Notes under the pieces: generated by a model
The model's database searches: none
Seen by the model: only the letters and a program-made list of their open reading frames with translations
What the model was told of the DNA's origin: nothing
Shown: piece after piece, positions 1 to 9,358 of the stretch
How the letters are laid out: the number at the start of each line of letters is the position of its first letter
Numbering within the stretch: position 1 is the first letter of the stretch
Translations under genes and position numbers: made by a program
Source of the DNA: an uncultured bacterium
GTDB taxonomy: Bacteria > Patescibacteriota > Minisyncoccia > Phycocordibacterales > UBA2100
Reading direction: 5' to 3'
Assembly: GCA_903854215.1 (NCBI GenBank)
Contig: CAINVT010000013.1
Location: 1 to 51,837, forward strand
DNA length: 51,837 bases

Positions 1-116
1 AAACGAGAGCGCATGAAATATCTTTGGATTATGTTCCTTCGACATAGCCGCATTTCACCTATACCCCGTGTGTTCATTGTATCACGGTGAAAATACACTT
101 CGCGGTGTATGAATAG

Positions 117-626
117 TTAAACTTTTTTCTGCGCTTCAGTGAGTACTATAAGATCACGCATTTGAATGAATTTACCTTCGTAGTCCTCGACATTTGCCTC
201 CGCCTCCAAAACTTTCACCGCATCATCGAGGGAAAGCCAGACTGTCTCAAACCCGTCGGCAATTTCACTTTCTTCGAGATGAGGCGTTCCTTTCTCTCCC
301 GAGAGGTCAGCGAGGAAACAATATGAAAGTTGATGCAAATTGAACTTGCTCCGATACTCTTCAACAATGCCGAGTTCTCTGACATTTTTGATCTTGCACC
401 CGATCTCTTCCATTGCCTCCCGTTCAAGCGCCTCTTGAATACTCTCTTCTCCCTCAATTCCACCGCCCGGTAACTTATGAAAGTGTTTCTTCGTCGCATG
501 GAGCAGTGCAATCTTTTTATCCGCGTCAAACACGATCGCCCGTGCGGCCCGACGTTCTTTCTCGAGAGCGGCAACCGGAAAATCAAGACCGAAATCGGAA
601 TCTCGAATTGTTCTTAGGATTTCCAT
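117..626 (-). CDS. NUDIX hydrolase
   Basis: Nudix box GGGIEGEESIQEALEREAMEEIG in the translation. Confidence 0.93.
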   Translation of the reverse strand: MEILRTIRDSDFGLDFPVAALEKERRAARAIVFDADKKIALLHATKKHFHKLPGGGIEGEESIQEALEREAMEEIGCKIKNVRELGIVEEYRSKFNLHQLSYCFLADLSGEKGTPHLEESEIADGFETVWLSLDDAVKVLEAEANVEDYEGKFIQMRDLIVLTEAQKKV

Positions 627-693
627 GGTTGCAAATACTATAGCATGCGTATTTCTCGATTGAACGACTGGGTTATTAGGAAATAAGAATTAA

Positions 694-1167
694 TTACTTA
701 CTTAGAGCTTCAATGTCAAAAATATCAACGTCTCTAAGGATAAGTTTTTTATAGGCAATTAAATCTTCTTTTGTAATTACTGGAACGTTTAAACCATATA
801 TATCCATATACACGCTATTGTCTAGATTGTGCGGGGTATGTACCCATTTTTGATTAGTCTTATCAAAGTTTTTCTTTTCATATGCTCCTGCTAGATCAAT
901 GTCTTGATCTTTATATGTTAGAGTCATCAACTTTAAATCCCATTCATCATCTTTATATTGCTCTGGACCATATACTATGTACTCTTTTACATATGGAATT
1001 AAATCATCATATCGATTTTCTGGGATAGATATATCAATATCAGCAAGATCTCTTTTTACTCCATATAGCCGTGAAGCAAAGCCACCCTTTATTTGAAAAG
1101 GAATATCATGTTTTTGGAGTATATTTATAATCCATCTAAAAGCACTTTCTGTATCTTTAATTTCCAT
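694..1167 (-). CDS. Nucleotidyltransferase-like protein (MNT/AbiEii-type fold)
   Basis: GGFASRLYG...DIDISIP pattern typical of nucleotidyltransferase fold. Confidence 0.65.
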   Translation of the reverse strand: MEIKDTESAFRWIINILQKHDIPFQIKGGFASRLYGVKRDLADIDISIPENRYDDLIPYVKEYIVYGPEQYKDDEWDLKLMTLTYKDQDIDLAGAYEKKNFDKTNQKWVHTPHNLDNSVYMDIYGLNVPVITKEDLIAYKKLILRDVDIFDIEALSK

Positions 1168-1235
1168 GTTTTTAGTATATCAAAGTTCCAAATCACTACA
1201 CGGCATCCAAAATGAGACTTATATGGTAACGCTCA

Positions 1236-1262
1236 AAAAACTGCGGACGTTCCGCAGTTCGA
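1236..1262 (-). terminator. Intrinsic terminator downstream of the ydcF-like gene
   Basis: AACTGCGGA-ACG-TCCGCAGTT followed by a T run on the minus strand. Confidence 0.6.
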
Positions 1263-1335
1263 ACTTTTGAGGTCAAACACCGCAAGGGTTTTCCGATGAC
1301 TTTTTTGGATGAGTGCCGAGGCCTCGACAGCAGCG

Positions 1336-2007
1336 TCATGATTTTATGAGATGTTGGGTATATCCTGCTCCAACAAGTTTTTCGTATGCATCCCAGACGT
1401 TTTCGGGAATTTCCTGGTAGATTTGAAAACCTTTATCTGGATACACTTTAATTCTTTGGAGATCTCCGACCATCAAATTTATAAGAACATCTTTAGAGAT
1501 AGCATCATCAGGATATTCTTCGAACGATGTGTCCGGCGAGGTTATGGTGAATTCATTTTCTGGCCACTGTTTTTTCAAGGCCGCTAACGCTCGTCGCTCC
1601 ATATATGATTTCTGAACGACGAGATATTTTCTAGGGTCTAGGCCATGTTGTTTCAAAAGCCTTTTCGTGAAAAGAATATTTTCTCCGGTGTTGGTCGACT
1701 TATTTTCGATCAAGATTTTTTCTGCAGGAACTCCTCGCTCAATTGCGATTTCCGCGAATTTATTTGCGGGCGGAATATCCCACGGTTCCGCAAGCAAATC
1801 GTCCTGATGGGAAATGCCGCCTGTTATCAGTAACAAAGGTGCCCATCCCTTAAGAAAAAGATTAGCGGCCTTTTCGGCAACACGAATATCATTGCTACAG
1901 AGGACCAAGATGCAATCTGCCTTCTCAAGTTGCTGCTTGAGGCTGTGATAGTCCCAAATGATTTTTGCGAGTTTGTCGATTTCAGTTTGATCCATAGCCC
2001 TTAGCAT
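1336..2007 (-). CDS. YdcF/DUF218-family protein
   Basis: ADCILVLCSND...LLITGGIS...SKSTNTGEN pattern of YdcF-like proteins; start trimmed from ORF-track 2085 to MLRAMDQTE because upstream sequence is a palindromic element. Confidence 0.8.
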   Translation of the reverse strand: MLRAMDQTEIDKLAKIIWDYHSLKQQLEKADCILVLCSNDIRVAEKAANLFLKGWAPLLLITGGISHQDDLLAEPWDIPPANKFAEIAIERGVPAEKILIENKSTNTGENILFTKRLLKQHGLDPRKYLVVQKSYMERRALAALKKQWPENEFTITSPDTSFEEYPDDAISKDVLINLMVGDLQRIKVYPDKGFQIYQEIPENVWDAYEKLVGAGYTQHLIKS

Positions 2008-2030
2008 ACGTCCGATAAAAATCCTTTTTG

Positions 2031-2178
2031 CGGGCGATGAGGGATCGGTCAGGGATAATTTCTGCGCCTGATTTAGCAAAATCACCTACTGGGTTCGCGC
2101 AGAAATTTCCACGACCCTGCCTCGCCGCCCGTTCTACTGAACGGGACCCCGGCTGCGGCTTTCGATTCCCTCATCGCC
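2031..2178. repeat. tRNA-Trp-3'-end-flanked palindromic element (element E1)
   Basis: Left arm GGCGATGAGGGATCG and right arm TTCGATTCCCTCATCGCC are inverted copies of the tRNA-Trp T-arm/acceptor 3' end; core shared with elements at 19.5 and 27.5 kb. Confidence 0.75.
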
Positions 2179-2225
2179 TACACTCTATATCACCTGATAC
2201 AATATTTTCCACCTTCGCTCGATTC

Positions 2226-2331
2226 AGCGGGCATTGCTCGCCGAAGTCGAGCTTCGGCGAGATGAATGTTTCCTTCGCAACCTAGCGGGCTTTGCCCGCC
2301 GAAGGTCGCTTCGGCGACCGAAGGCGGGCTG
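2226..2331. repeat. REP-like palindromes, two related units
   Basis: AGCGGGCATTGCTCGCCGAAGTCGAGCTTCGGCGAG and AGCGGGCTTTGCCCGCCGAAGGTCGCTTCGGCGACCGAAGGCGGGC. Confidence 0.7.
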
Positions 2332-2409
2332 TCAGCAGCCAGAACCCCAGATGCTAGTAACCATAAGGATATTCTAGCGTGTTTTTGGACGATATCCCGA
2401 GCCCTCGAC

Positions 2410-3390
2410 AACAAGGGTCATTATCGTTAACTAATCAAGACCTTGGAACCGCTTGAGAGAATTTCAGCAGGCGTCTTGAAATCGATACCCATATGCATCC
2501 GCTCGGTGTTGTAGTACGGGAGATACCTCCTGAGAGCGATTTTGAATGCAGGGACTGACCGGACGATACCGGTCAGGCACTCATCCTGGAGCGTCCGGTT
2601 GAACCGTTCGATATGCGAATTGTCATTCGGTGTACGTACGCGCGAGTGTCGGTGCGCAACTTTCATACGAATGAGACGGTGTGTGAATCGGGTCGAGAAT
2701 TCAGGTCCATGGTCGGTCTGCACCATCTCGAAGGGGAACGACGCATGCTTCTGGGCTCGTGCGAGGAACTGCGCGCTTCCGTATGCACGGAGCTTCGGTG
2801 ACACTTCCGCATACGCCCAGCGGCTGAACAAGTCGATCAGTGTGTATACATACAGACGTGAACCATCAGGCAAGATGAAATGCACCGTATCGCACTGCAA
2901 GAGAGCGCCAGCATGGGTAGCGATGGGGCGCGGTGTCGCATCGTGCGGCCGTTTCCACGGACTCCGTTCTTTGAGCAGATGTGCTCGCTTCAGTGTCCGC
3001 TGTACCGAGCAAAGAGAGACCGCGATACCGTCCCTGAGTAGTTCGCGGTGCACCACCTGCCCACACCGACGGCGACCGATGCGCTTCTCGATGATGGCAG
3101 CTACGATCTCGCGCGGGAGCGCCCGTGGCGAAGTCTTCGGCTTCGAAGACCGTGTCTCGATCTTCCGGAAACCTCCGGTCGGATCCTTCGCGCACCACTT
3201 TACGACTGCGCTGTGCGTATACCCGAAGTGCCGTGCAACCTTCCGAACTGACCAACCTTCTTGCTTTACTAATCGGACCGCTTCCCGACGAACCTTCGGG
3301 AGCTCTGGATTCATGCTGTATGCCATGTATGTCATATTCGCAGATGGGGTGGTTCCAAGCTATTGAAACATTACGAGACATTGACGTTTA
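2410..3390 (-). mobile_element. IS element (IS481/IS3-like) with imperfect terminal inverted repeats around CTTGGAACC
   Basis: DDE transposase plus inverted CTTGGAACC/GGTTCCAAG near both ends (2442-2450, 3351-3359); outer boundaries uncertain. Confidence 0.5.
2427..3335 (-). CDS. HTH + rve integrase-core (DDE) transposase
   Basis: N-terminal HTH (WSVRKVARHFGYTHSAVVKW); LLQCDTVHF...DLFSRWAYAEV...QTDHGPEFS...PNDNSHIERFNRTLQDE. Confidence 0.92.
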   Translation of the reverse strand: MTYMAYSMNPELPKVRREAVRLVKQEGWSVRKVARHFGYTHSAVVKWCAKDPTGGFRKIETRSSKPKTSPRALPREIVAAIIEKRIGRRRCGQVVHRELLRDGIAVSLCSVQRTLKRAHLLKERSPWKRPHDATPRPIATHAGALLQCDTVHFILPDGSRLYVYTLIDLFSRWAYAEVSPKLRAYGSAQFLARAQKHASFPFEMVQTDHGPEFSTRFTHRLIRMKVAHRHSRVRTPNDNSHIERFNRTLQDECLTGIVRSVPAFKIALRRYLPYYNTERMHMGIDFKTPAEILSSGSKVLIS

Positions 3391-3409
3391 CGATATATGA
3401 TTGTATTAT
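3381..3409 (+). promoter_or_regulatory. Sigma-70 type promoter for the 3458 gene
   Basis: TTGACG-17 nt-TATTAT. Confidence 0.6.
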
Positions 3410-3457
3410 ATTGTTCAGTTGATATTCGATTCCAGGACTACAATGGAGATTCCTGCC

Positions 3458-4072
3458 ATGAGTGCGCAAATCATCTCGCTCCAAAACGCTAAAAGAAGTC
3501 GCGTGCGTTGTCCCGAGACCGGCGTCGTCTTCCCTCAGTTATATCGTCTTACCGGCTTTCACTTCAAACTGAAAGCGGGCAGGACATTGGTCGATGGGTT
3601 CCTCAAAAGCGATGACGACCTTGAGGCCGATCTGAACGCCCCCACTCCCCCAGCCTACACGCTGGATGCGGAGACGCTCTATGGCGGCGTTGCCGACCCG
3701 AAGTGGGAACCCATCCATCAACTTGATACGACGATCGATGACTGGCTGGTCTATATTCGACATCACGCGAGCGGCGGCGATTTGGAGGCCTACATCGACG
3801 CGATGTGCGATACCGAGACGTATGAGATCGATGATCGTTGGTTGGGTTTCCACACAGAATTCGGGAGCTTCTCTGTCCTCCACCGCAACGCGAATCGTGA
3901 CGCTCCGAATTGCGCGCTCGTGTACGTGACCAAGATCGGCGATCCACTGTACGGTGGGACGATGGACTGGCACAAAGTCATCGGTAGCGACGGCGAGGAA
4001 ATGGACATCGACGATCTCAATCCGCCGGAAGTTCAGGAGCAGATGGCTCCTATAAAGAACCTGGCGAAATGA
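3458..4072 (+). CDS. Hypothetical protein (~204 aa)
   Basis: ORF with upstream GGAG Shine-Dalgarno, promoter upstream, terminator downstream; no recognised domain. Confidence 0.7.
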   Translation: MSAQIISLQNAKRSRVRCPETGVVFPQLYRLTGFHFKLKAGRTLVDGFLKSDDDLEADLNAPTPPAYTLDAETLYGGVADPKWEPIHQLDTTIDDWLVYIRHHASGGDLEAYIDAMCDTETYEIDDRWLGFHTEFGSFSVLHRNANRDAPNCALVYVTKIGDPLYGGTMDWHKVIGSDGEEMDIDDLNPPEVQEQMAPIKNLAK

Positions 4073-4097
4073 CAATAAATGATCGGCTGATGAGCCG

Positions 4098-4136
4098 GGA
4101 CCCAAGTAGCGATACTTGGGTCCATCTTTTTTTGCA
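4098..4136 (+). terminator. Intrinsic terminator
   Basis: GACCCAAGTA-GCGA-TACTTGGGTC followed by T7. Confidence 0.85.
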
Positions 4137-4196
4137 TGAAAATGCCGCCCATATACCGGGGCGGCGTCGGTTAGAACTGTTTTGGTAGACACAACA

Positions 4197-6467
4197 TCAC
4201 CCTTGCGATTGTAGGCGTGGTGTCTGTGTTTCCGAAGGCGGATCGAGAGCCGAACACACGGGGCAACCTATCGCCTCATGTAATCGCTCGCGCGGCGATG
4301 CCATGTAGGCAAAGCCACATGACCTGCATACCCACCAGTACGCGGCAGTACTTCCTTGCGAGACATACGCCGCTCCTGCTGAATTGCGTTCCGAATACTC
4401 GTTTGAAAGAACCGGGTGTTCGGCGACGCTGGGTCCGATTGTCTCTTCAGACTCTTTTTTCGGGTTATGGCAACGTGGACACGAACGATCCGCGATACGT
4501 TGTCTGACAGATGCCCACCACTTGTGAGCACAGTAGGGGCACAGCCAATAACGATCGCGATTGCTGTGGATCGATATATTTGGAGCAAGATGAGTGAACT
4601 CAAGTTCTGCTGCCAGATCGGGATAGACCAGATCGAGCTGCGTTTCCTTGCTCGCTATCCTACCCGAGCAGACCGGACACCCAACTCCCTTTTTCAGGCG
4701 AGCTGCAGTCCGTCCCCTCCACTCATGTCCACATTTGTCGCACTGCCACCACGGAACTGGCGATGGCAAGATGTTTCGAGCGGAATATTGTTGGAACAAA
4801 TCATGACGCTCGATGGAAAGTGTGTTGAGCGTCGACCGCTCAAAACACTCCGGGCAACCGTGACCGGCGGCGAATCGCCGAACACGGGAAGCTCCGATCT
4901 CGTCCCATTCGTAGCCGCATGTCGCATCCGTGCATTGCCACCGAAGAGTGTGGCTGCTGTGCGGAGTCACCTGAGTTGCGGGCAGTTCGTTCTTGGCCGA
5001 ATACTCCTTCACGAGTTGCGGGAAGCAAAACGCAAGATTGTTTTCTGCCGTAACGACCTTCCCTTCGCACGCCGGACATTTCGACCCTGAAAGGCGTCGG
5101 ATACCGGATGCCTGCCACTCGTAGTGACATTTATGACACTCCCACCAGAGAATGGCGGAGGTGCGAGCATACACGCGATCGGCGGTCGTAATGTTCTTGG
5201 AGGAATAATCCTTGGCGAGCCGCGGAATCTCCGAGACATATTTAGGCCGCATTCCCTCAAGAAGGTCGAGAACTTTGATGACCTTCTCATTGAAATGCAA
5301 CCTGCTACCGCTCTGACTACTCGCCTGCTGGCTTTCTCGTTCACTCCGCTGCCAACGAGGACCATTGCCCGACTCGCGCCTGGCACGCTCCCCTTCGACT
5401 TTCTTCCAGAGACTTTGGACCATCTTGATCCGTTCGCAGTTGGCGACAAAATCAAGAGCGATCACCCGGTCTTTTCCTTGAAAGCGACGTAAGCCGCGGC
5501 CAAGTTGTTGCGAGAAGATATTGGGCGACTCGGTTGAACGAAGAAACGCGAGAACGTTCGCCTGTGGAATGTCGATCCCTTCGTTGAAGCAGTCGACAGT
5601 CACAGCCGTCGTCACCATTCCCTGACGGAATAGTTCCATACGGATATTTCGCTCCTTCATCGGCACGCGGGAGTGGATCGCCAGACTGCCTGGCATAGAT
5701 TCACAGAACTTGTCACACTTATCGAGCGATGAGGTGAAGACGATGATGCGCGGATCGGCGAACTCGGCGGCATGCCGAGCGATGATTGCCGCGATCTCCT
5801 CGTCCCCTTTCTCGACGAAGATCCGCTTGTTGAGTTCACTGACAGAGATCTTTGATCCCGGCCGCGCAAGCGCGGCGTCGATGCTCATTTCATCAGCAAG
5901 TAGCCGATAGTCGACGGGCGTGAGTAGCCCGTTCGCCATCGCCACTTCGAGCGGCAGGTAGAAGAGTTCCGGGCCATAGAGATCCCGAATATCCAGACCA
6001 TCCAACCGATCTGGTGTCGCGGTAACACCGAGTAGCCAGTCAGGAGTGAAATACTCGATGACCGACCGATAGGTCTGCGCTTGTGAATGGTGGCTTTCGT
6101 CAACCACGATGTACTCGAACGCTTTCGGATCGAAGGATCGGAAATGCTGGCCCATGGTTTGGAATGACGCGAAAACGCCATCCATGTTGTGGACCTTTTT
6201 TTCCTGCCCGTGAAAGTAGCCGAACGAGAGCTTGTTCTCCAAGACTGACTCGAACGTGGTTCGGGCCTGGTAAAGAATGTCGTTCTGGTCGCACAAGTAC
6301 ATGAAGCGACCCTTGCACGACTCCCGCCACTGCCGGACGTCAAACGCAACCGTTACTGTTTTTCCGAGTCCGCTCGCCATGACGACCAGACCCTTTTTCT
6401 TTCCTGTCTGACGGGCGACTTGTACTTGCCCGAGACAGTCGCTCTGGTAGTCATACGGCTCAAACAT
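4197..6467 (-). CDS. SF2 DEAD/DEAH helicase with five C-terminal zinc-ribbon (DUF4379-like) repeats
   Basis: Walker A-like VMASGLGKTVT, DESHH box, QQLGRGLRR motif VI; five WxCxxC...CPxC repeats. Start trimmed to MFEPYDYQ with SD GGAG. Confidence 0.88.
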   Translation of the reverse strand: MFEPYDYQSDCLGQVQVARQTGKKKGLVVMASGLGKTVTVAFDVRQWRESCKGRFMYLCDQNDILYQARTTFESVLENKLSFGYFHGQEKKVHNMDGVFASFQTMGQHFRSFDPKAFEYIVVDESHHSQAQTYRSVIEYFTPDWLLGVTATPDRLDGLDIRDLYGPELFYLPLEVAMANGLLTPVDYRLLADEMSIDAALARPGSKISVSELNKRIFVEKGDEEIAAIIARHAAEFADPRIIVFTSSLDKCDKFCESMPGSLAIHSRVPMKERNIRMELFRQGMVTTAVTVDCFNEGIDIPQANVLAFLRSTESPNIFSQQLGRGLRRFQGKDRVIALDFVANCERIKMVQSLWKKVEGERARRESGNGPRWQRSERESQQASSQSGSRLHFNEKVIKVLDLLEGMRPKYVSEIPRLAKDYSSKNITTADRVYARTSAILWWECHKCHYEWQASGIRRLSGSKCPACEGKVVTAENNLAFCFPQLVKEYSAKNELPATQVTPHSSHTLRWQCTDATCGYEWDEIGASRVRRFAAGHGCPECFERSTLNTLSIERHDLFQQYSARNILPSPVPWWQCDKCGHEWRGRTAARLKKGVGCPVCSGRIASKETQLDLVYPDLAAELEFTHLAPNISIHSNRDRYWLCPYCAHKWWASVRQRIADRSCPRCHNPKKESEETIGPSVAEHPVLSNEYSERNSAGAAYVSQGSTAAYWWVCRSCGFAYMASPRERLHEAIGCPVCSALDPPSETQTPRLQSQG

Positions 6468-6531
6468 TGAGCTTCTCCGTTTGAGTGGACTCAGCATGAC
6501 GCTGTGTCAACGAACACGTTTATCTCTTCGC

Positions 6532-6596
6532 AAGATATCATTCAAACAACAATACGTCAAATAAATATTGACATGATGTCAACTTAAATATACAAT
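6532..6596. promoter_or_regulatory. Divergent promoter pair with palindromic operator-like site
   Basis: + strand TTGACA(6568)-17-TACAAT(6591); - strand TTGACG(6560)-17-TATCTT(6537); palindrome TTGACA-TGA-TGTCAA at 6568-6582. Confidence 0.6.
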
Positions 6597-6645
6597 AGTT
6601 TGAGACGTATATGCCGATCTTTTCAACTTCACGAGGAGGCAAACC

Positions 6646-8100
6646 GTGACGCATACAGAAGCTTTCGACTTCCGAGAGCTCGAGGCGCGCGGTTTCAAGC
6701 CGCAAGCTAGAGGCATTCTCGAAAAGGCAATTTCCCGCGGGAGAATCTTCCCTCAGGAGATTTCCATGATCCTCTCTGGATCCATCGCTAGCGACCGGCA
6801 ACAGGTTTCAAAGACGGTTGTCTGGCTTGGTACGGAGCTGCGGCGCCTGAGTGTGACCGTCGCGACCGGCAAGGACGTTGTGGAATTCAAGCATGAGGTC
6901 GTTCCGTTTGTGAACGGCTCCGGTGCTAATCCAAAATCTAACGGAAAGCGTCTCAACGGCAAGGCCGTAGAAAAGCCACCTGCCGAAGAGAAAGAAGGAA
7001 CTTCTGGTCAGGAAATTCTCCTACCTTCGGAAGAGACTCCGGAAACGGATGCGCTCGACGAGGGTCCAGTAGGACCGCAAGAGCTCGACGAGGCAGAGGT
7101 GGCAAGAGTGAACGCCGCCATGCTCGAAGATCAAGGCTCGCGCTTCGAGTCCGACGCGCTCGCGTGTTACTACAAAGAACTCGCGCGCTTCAAGTTGCTG
7201 ACATTCGAGGAGGAATTCCAACTCGGATGGCAAGTGAAAGAAAAGCAGGATCACGCGGCGCGCAACAAACTCGTCGAGCACAATCTTCGGCTCGTCCGGT
7301 GGGTCGCGCGCAAGTATGCCTGGAGCGAACTTCCCTTCGAGGATCTAATCCAAGAAGGAAACATCGGTCTGATGATCGCGGCGGATAAATACGACTACCG
7401 CGTCGGCAGATTTACCACCTATGCAATGTGGTGGGTCCGTCAAAGGATCACTCGTGCAATCATGGACTATGGCAGCCTCATCCGCGTCCCGGTCCACTTG
7501 CAAGAGAATCGATTGAAGGTCGTGAAGGCAGCCGGAGAAATCGCGTTCAAGACCGGTCGTCAACCGACCTTGGCCGAGGTCGCTGAAGCTACCAAGCTTC
7601 CGGCGAAAATGGTGCAGGCAATCCTAACTCGGACAAGCATCAAGGTGATCTCGCTTGATCAACCTGCATTTCGAGGCGATTCGTCGGACCGATTTTCTCA
7701 CCCGATGAGTTATGCCGAGATCATGCCTGACCACATGGCGCTCGATGGTACCCACATCATCGAGGCACGTGACGAACTCCAGGCGGCTCAAAGACGAGTC
7801 GCCGGCGTAATAAAGGCGATCGAGTCGATTGGTTCACCTTCCCGTGGCCCCAGTGGACCAACTAACGGACATTATGCGAGCATCTTTCGCACGTTCTACG
7901 GTCTCGATGGTTCGGCAGAAAGGAGAACCCTCGAAGAAACTGGTGCTGTCTACGACGTCACACGCGAGCGGATTCGTCAGGTTATCGCCAAGATCTGGGC
8001 CAATCTCGCGGAACAAGGGTTCGACATGGACCACGATGCCTTCCTTCAGGAGATGTCGTGCATCGAAGAACTCTCGAAGCTCGTCCATACGGCTTCATAG
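6646..8100 (+). CDS. Sigma-70 family RNA polymerase sigma factor (RpoD-like)
   Basis: Region 2 NLRLVRWVARKY..LPFEDLIQEGNIGLMIAADKYDYRVGRFTTYAMWWVRQRI and region 4 ...VTRERIRQVIAKIW; GTG start after AGGAGG. Confidence 0.93.
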   Translation: MTHTEAFDFRELEARGFKPQARGILEKAISRGRIFPQEISMILSGSIASDRQQVSKTVVWLGTELRRLSVTVATGKDVVEFKHEVVPFVNGSGANPKSNGKRLNGKAVEKPPAEEKEGTSGQEILLPSEETPETDALDEGPVGPQELDEAEVARVNAAMLEDQGSRFESDALACYYKELARFKLLTFEEEFQLGWQVKEKQDHAARNKLVEHNLRLVRWVARKYAWSELPFEDLIQEGNIGLMIAADKYDYRVGRFTTYAMWWVRQRITRAIMDYGSLIRVPVHLQENRLKVVKAAGEIAFKTGRQPTLAEVAEATKLPAKMVQAILTRTSIKVISLDQPAFRGDSSDRFSHPMSYAEIMPDHMALDGTHIIEARDELQAAQRRVAGVIKAIESIGSPSRGPSGPTNGHYASIFRTFYGLDGSAERRTLEETGAVYDVTRERIRQVIAKIWANLAEQGFDMDHDAFLQEMSCIEELSKLVHTAS

Positions 8101-8107
8101 CTCATTT

Positions 8108-8143
8108 ACCCACCCGTCTTAGTTGACGGGTGGCTCTTTTTTA
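8108..8143 (+). terminator. Intrinsic terminator
   Basis: CCACCCGTC-TTAGTT-GACGGGTGG CTC T6. Confidence 0.85.
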
Positions 8144-8150
8144 TAATCGA

Positions 8151-8179
8151 TTGACTTTTTCTGGTAGTCATCGTATTTT
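8151..8179 (+). promoter_or_regulatory. Sigma-70 type promoter
   Basis: TTGACT-17 nt-TATTTT. Confidence 0.5.
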
Positions 8180-8212
8180 CCTTGGAGAGTTTCCTGAAGT
8201 AAGAGGTAAGCT

Positions 8213-9178
8213 ATGAGGGACGGCAACTTCTCATTCGAGGGTGATGTCCCCTTGGCATCTTCCTCGATACGGACCTGTTCGATTTGTGGGAAGCGCTTAT
8301 CGGCGCACAATAAAATCGGACGGTGTTTCCATCATCCAGATCCTGCAGTTGAAAAGAAAAGCTTGGAGCGAGATGCTCAAGCTTCAGCAGCAATGGAAAG
8401 GAGATCGCGACAGCATGTTGTAACTACGCGAACGGCCACTTTGGCCGATATCCCAGTACCTGCTTCAGGCGGAAAAACAACGACCGCAACCGGAACCAGG
8501 AGGAATCCAGTCCCACGCGGACGAACGGGCTATCTGGTCCAGAAGACAAAGTTCTTTGAACTTCTCGCGGGAAAGGAAAAAGAACTCTTCGACGAACTCT
8601 TCAGATTGGGTCGGGAAGAAGCCTCGTATGCAGCCCGATATTTCTGCATCAATGGCGAACCTGAAAAGACCCACGGGGAGCTGGTCAAAGAAGGAACCTT
8701 TCCTTCTATCGGTGTCGAGGGGTGGGCGATCGTTTGTGCTTCCGCGATACTTCGCTATTTAGATCCCGCGTTTCCGGTTTCTAAGCACACAGCAATGCAC
8801 GCTCAAAACATCCGGAGCTGGGTGCTGAAACACAGGGACGTGGCGGCAGATTCGCAGGAGCGGCAACGACGGTATGAAGATGTACTGACAAAGATTCAAG
8901 CTGTAGGCATCTCTCAACTGCCGAAGGCTATGCCAGAGCGGTACTACAACTTCTACCTTGAACTCGCACGAGCATGGGACAAAAATAAGTTCGCCGAACT
9001 AAAGCAGCACGCACGGCTCGCTTCCATCATCGGCACACGATGGGGGTTTGAGGATGGATGCTTCTACACGCTCGAAGAGATCGCTGATGTCGAGCAGATA
9101 ACCCGAGAGCGTGTCCGCCAGATAGAACAAAAAGCACTCAAGCTACTCGGAGTGATAGCAAAGCCCTCGGAAACTTAG
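8213..9178 (+). CDS. Zinc-finger plus sigma-70 region-4-like DNA-binding protein
   Basis: N-terminal CSICGKRLSAHNKIGRCFHH; C-terminal TLEEIADVEQITRERVRQIEQKALKLL. Confidence 0.75.
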   Translation: MRDGNFSFEGDVPLASSSIRTCSICGKRLSAHNKIGRCFHHPDPAVEKKSLERDAQASAAMERRSRQHVVTTRTATLADIPVPASGGKTTTATGTRRNPVPRGRTGYLVQKTKFFELLAGKEKELFDELFRLGREEASYAARYFCINGEPEKTHGELVKEGTFPSIGVEGWAIVCASAILRYLDPAFPVSKHTAMHAQNIRSWVLKHRDVAADSQERQRRYEDVLTKIQAVGISQLPKAMPERYYNFYLELARAWDKNKFAELKQHARLASIIGTRWGFEDGCFYTLEEIADVEQITRERVRQIEQKALKLLGVIAKPSET

Positions 9179-9179
9179 T

Positions 9180-9213
9180 GGGAGCCGCCAACATGATTGG
9201 CGGCTCTTTTCTT
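9180..9213 (+). terminator. Intrinsic terminator
   Basis: AGCCGCCAA-CATGA-TTGGCGGCT followed by CTTTTCTTT. Confidence 0.8.
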
Positions 9214-9283
9214 TGGAGTTTAAGTGAACTTCAACGATCCCAAGACGGTCGCATTTCGGTAAGGAATTTAGCAGCATCTGCCC

Positions 9284-9312
9284 TTGACGTGATGGTGGAA
9301 ATATGCTAATAA
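9284..9312 (+). promoter_or_regulatory. Sigma-70 type promoter
   Basis: TTGACG-17 nt-TAATAA. Confidence 0.5.
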
Positions 9313-9358
9313 GTGCGTAGAGTGCCCTTCGACAACTTCATACGCACAGGAGAGACCA

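Noticed and set aside
2542-3400. Plus-strand ORFs over the transposase
   Set aside because: Antisense to a clear DDE transposase.
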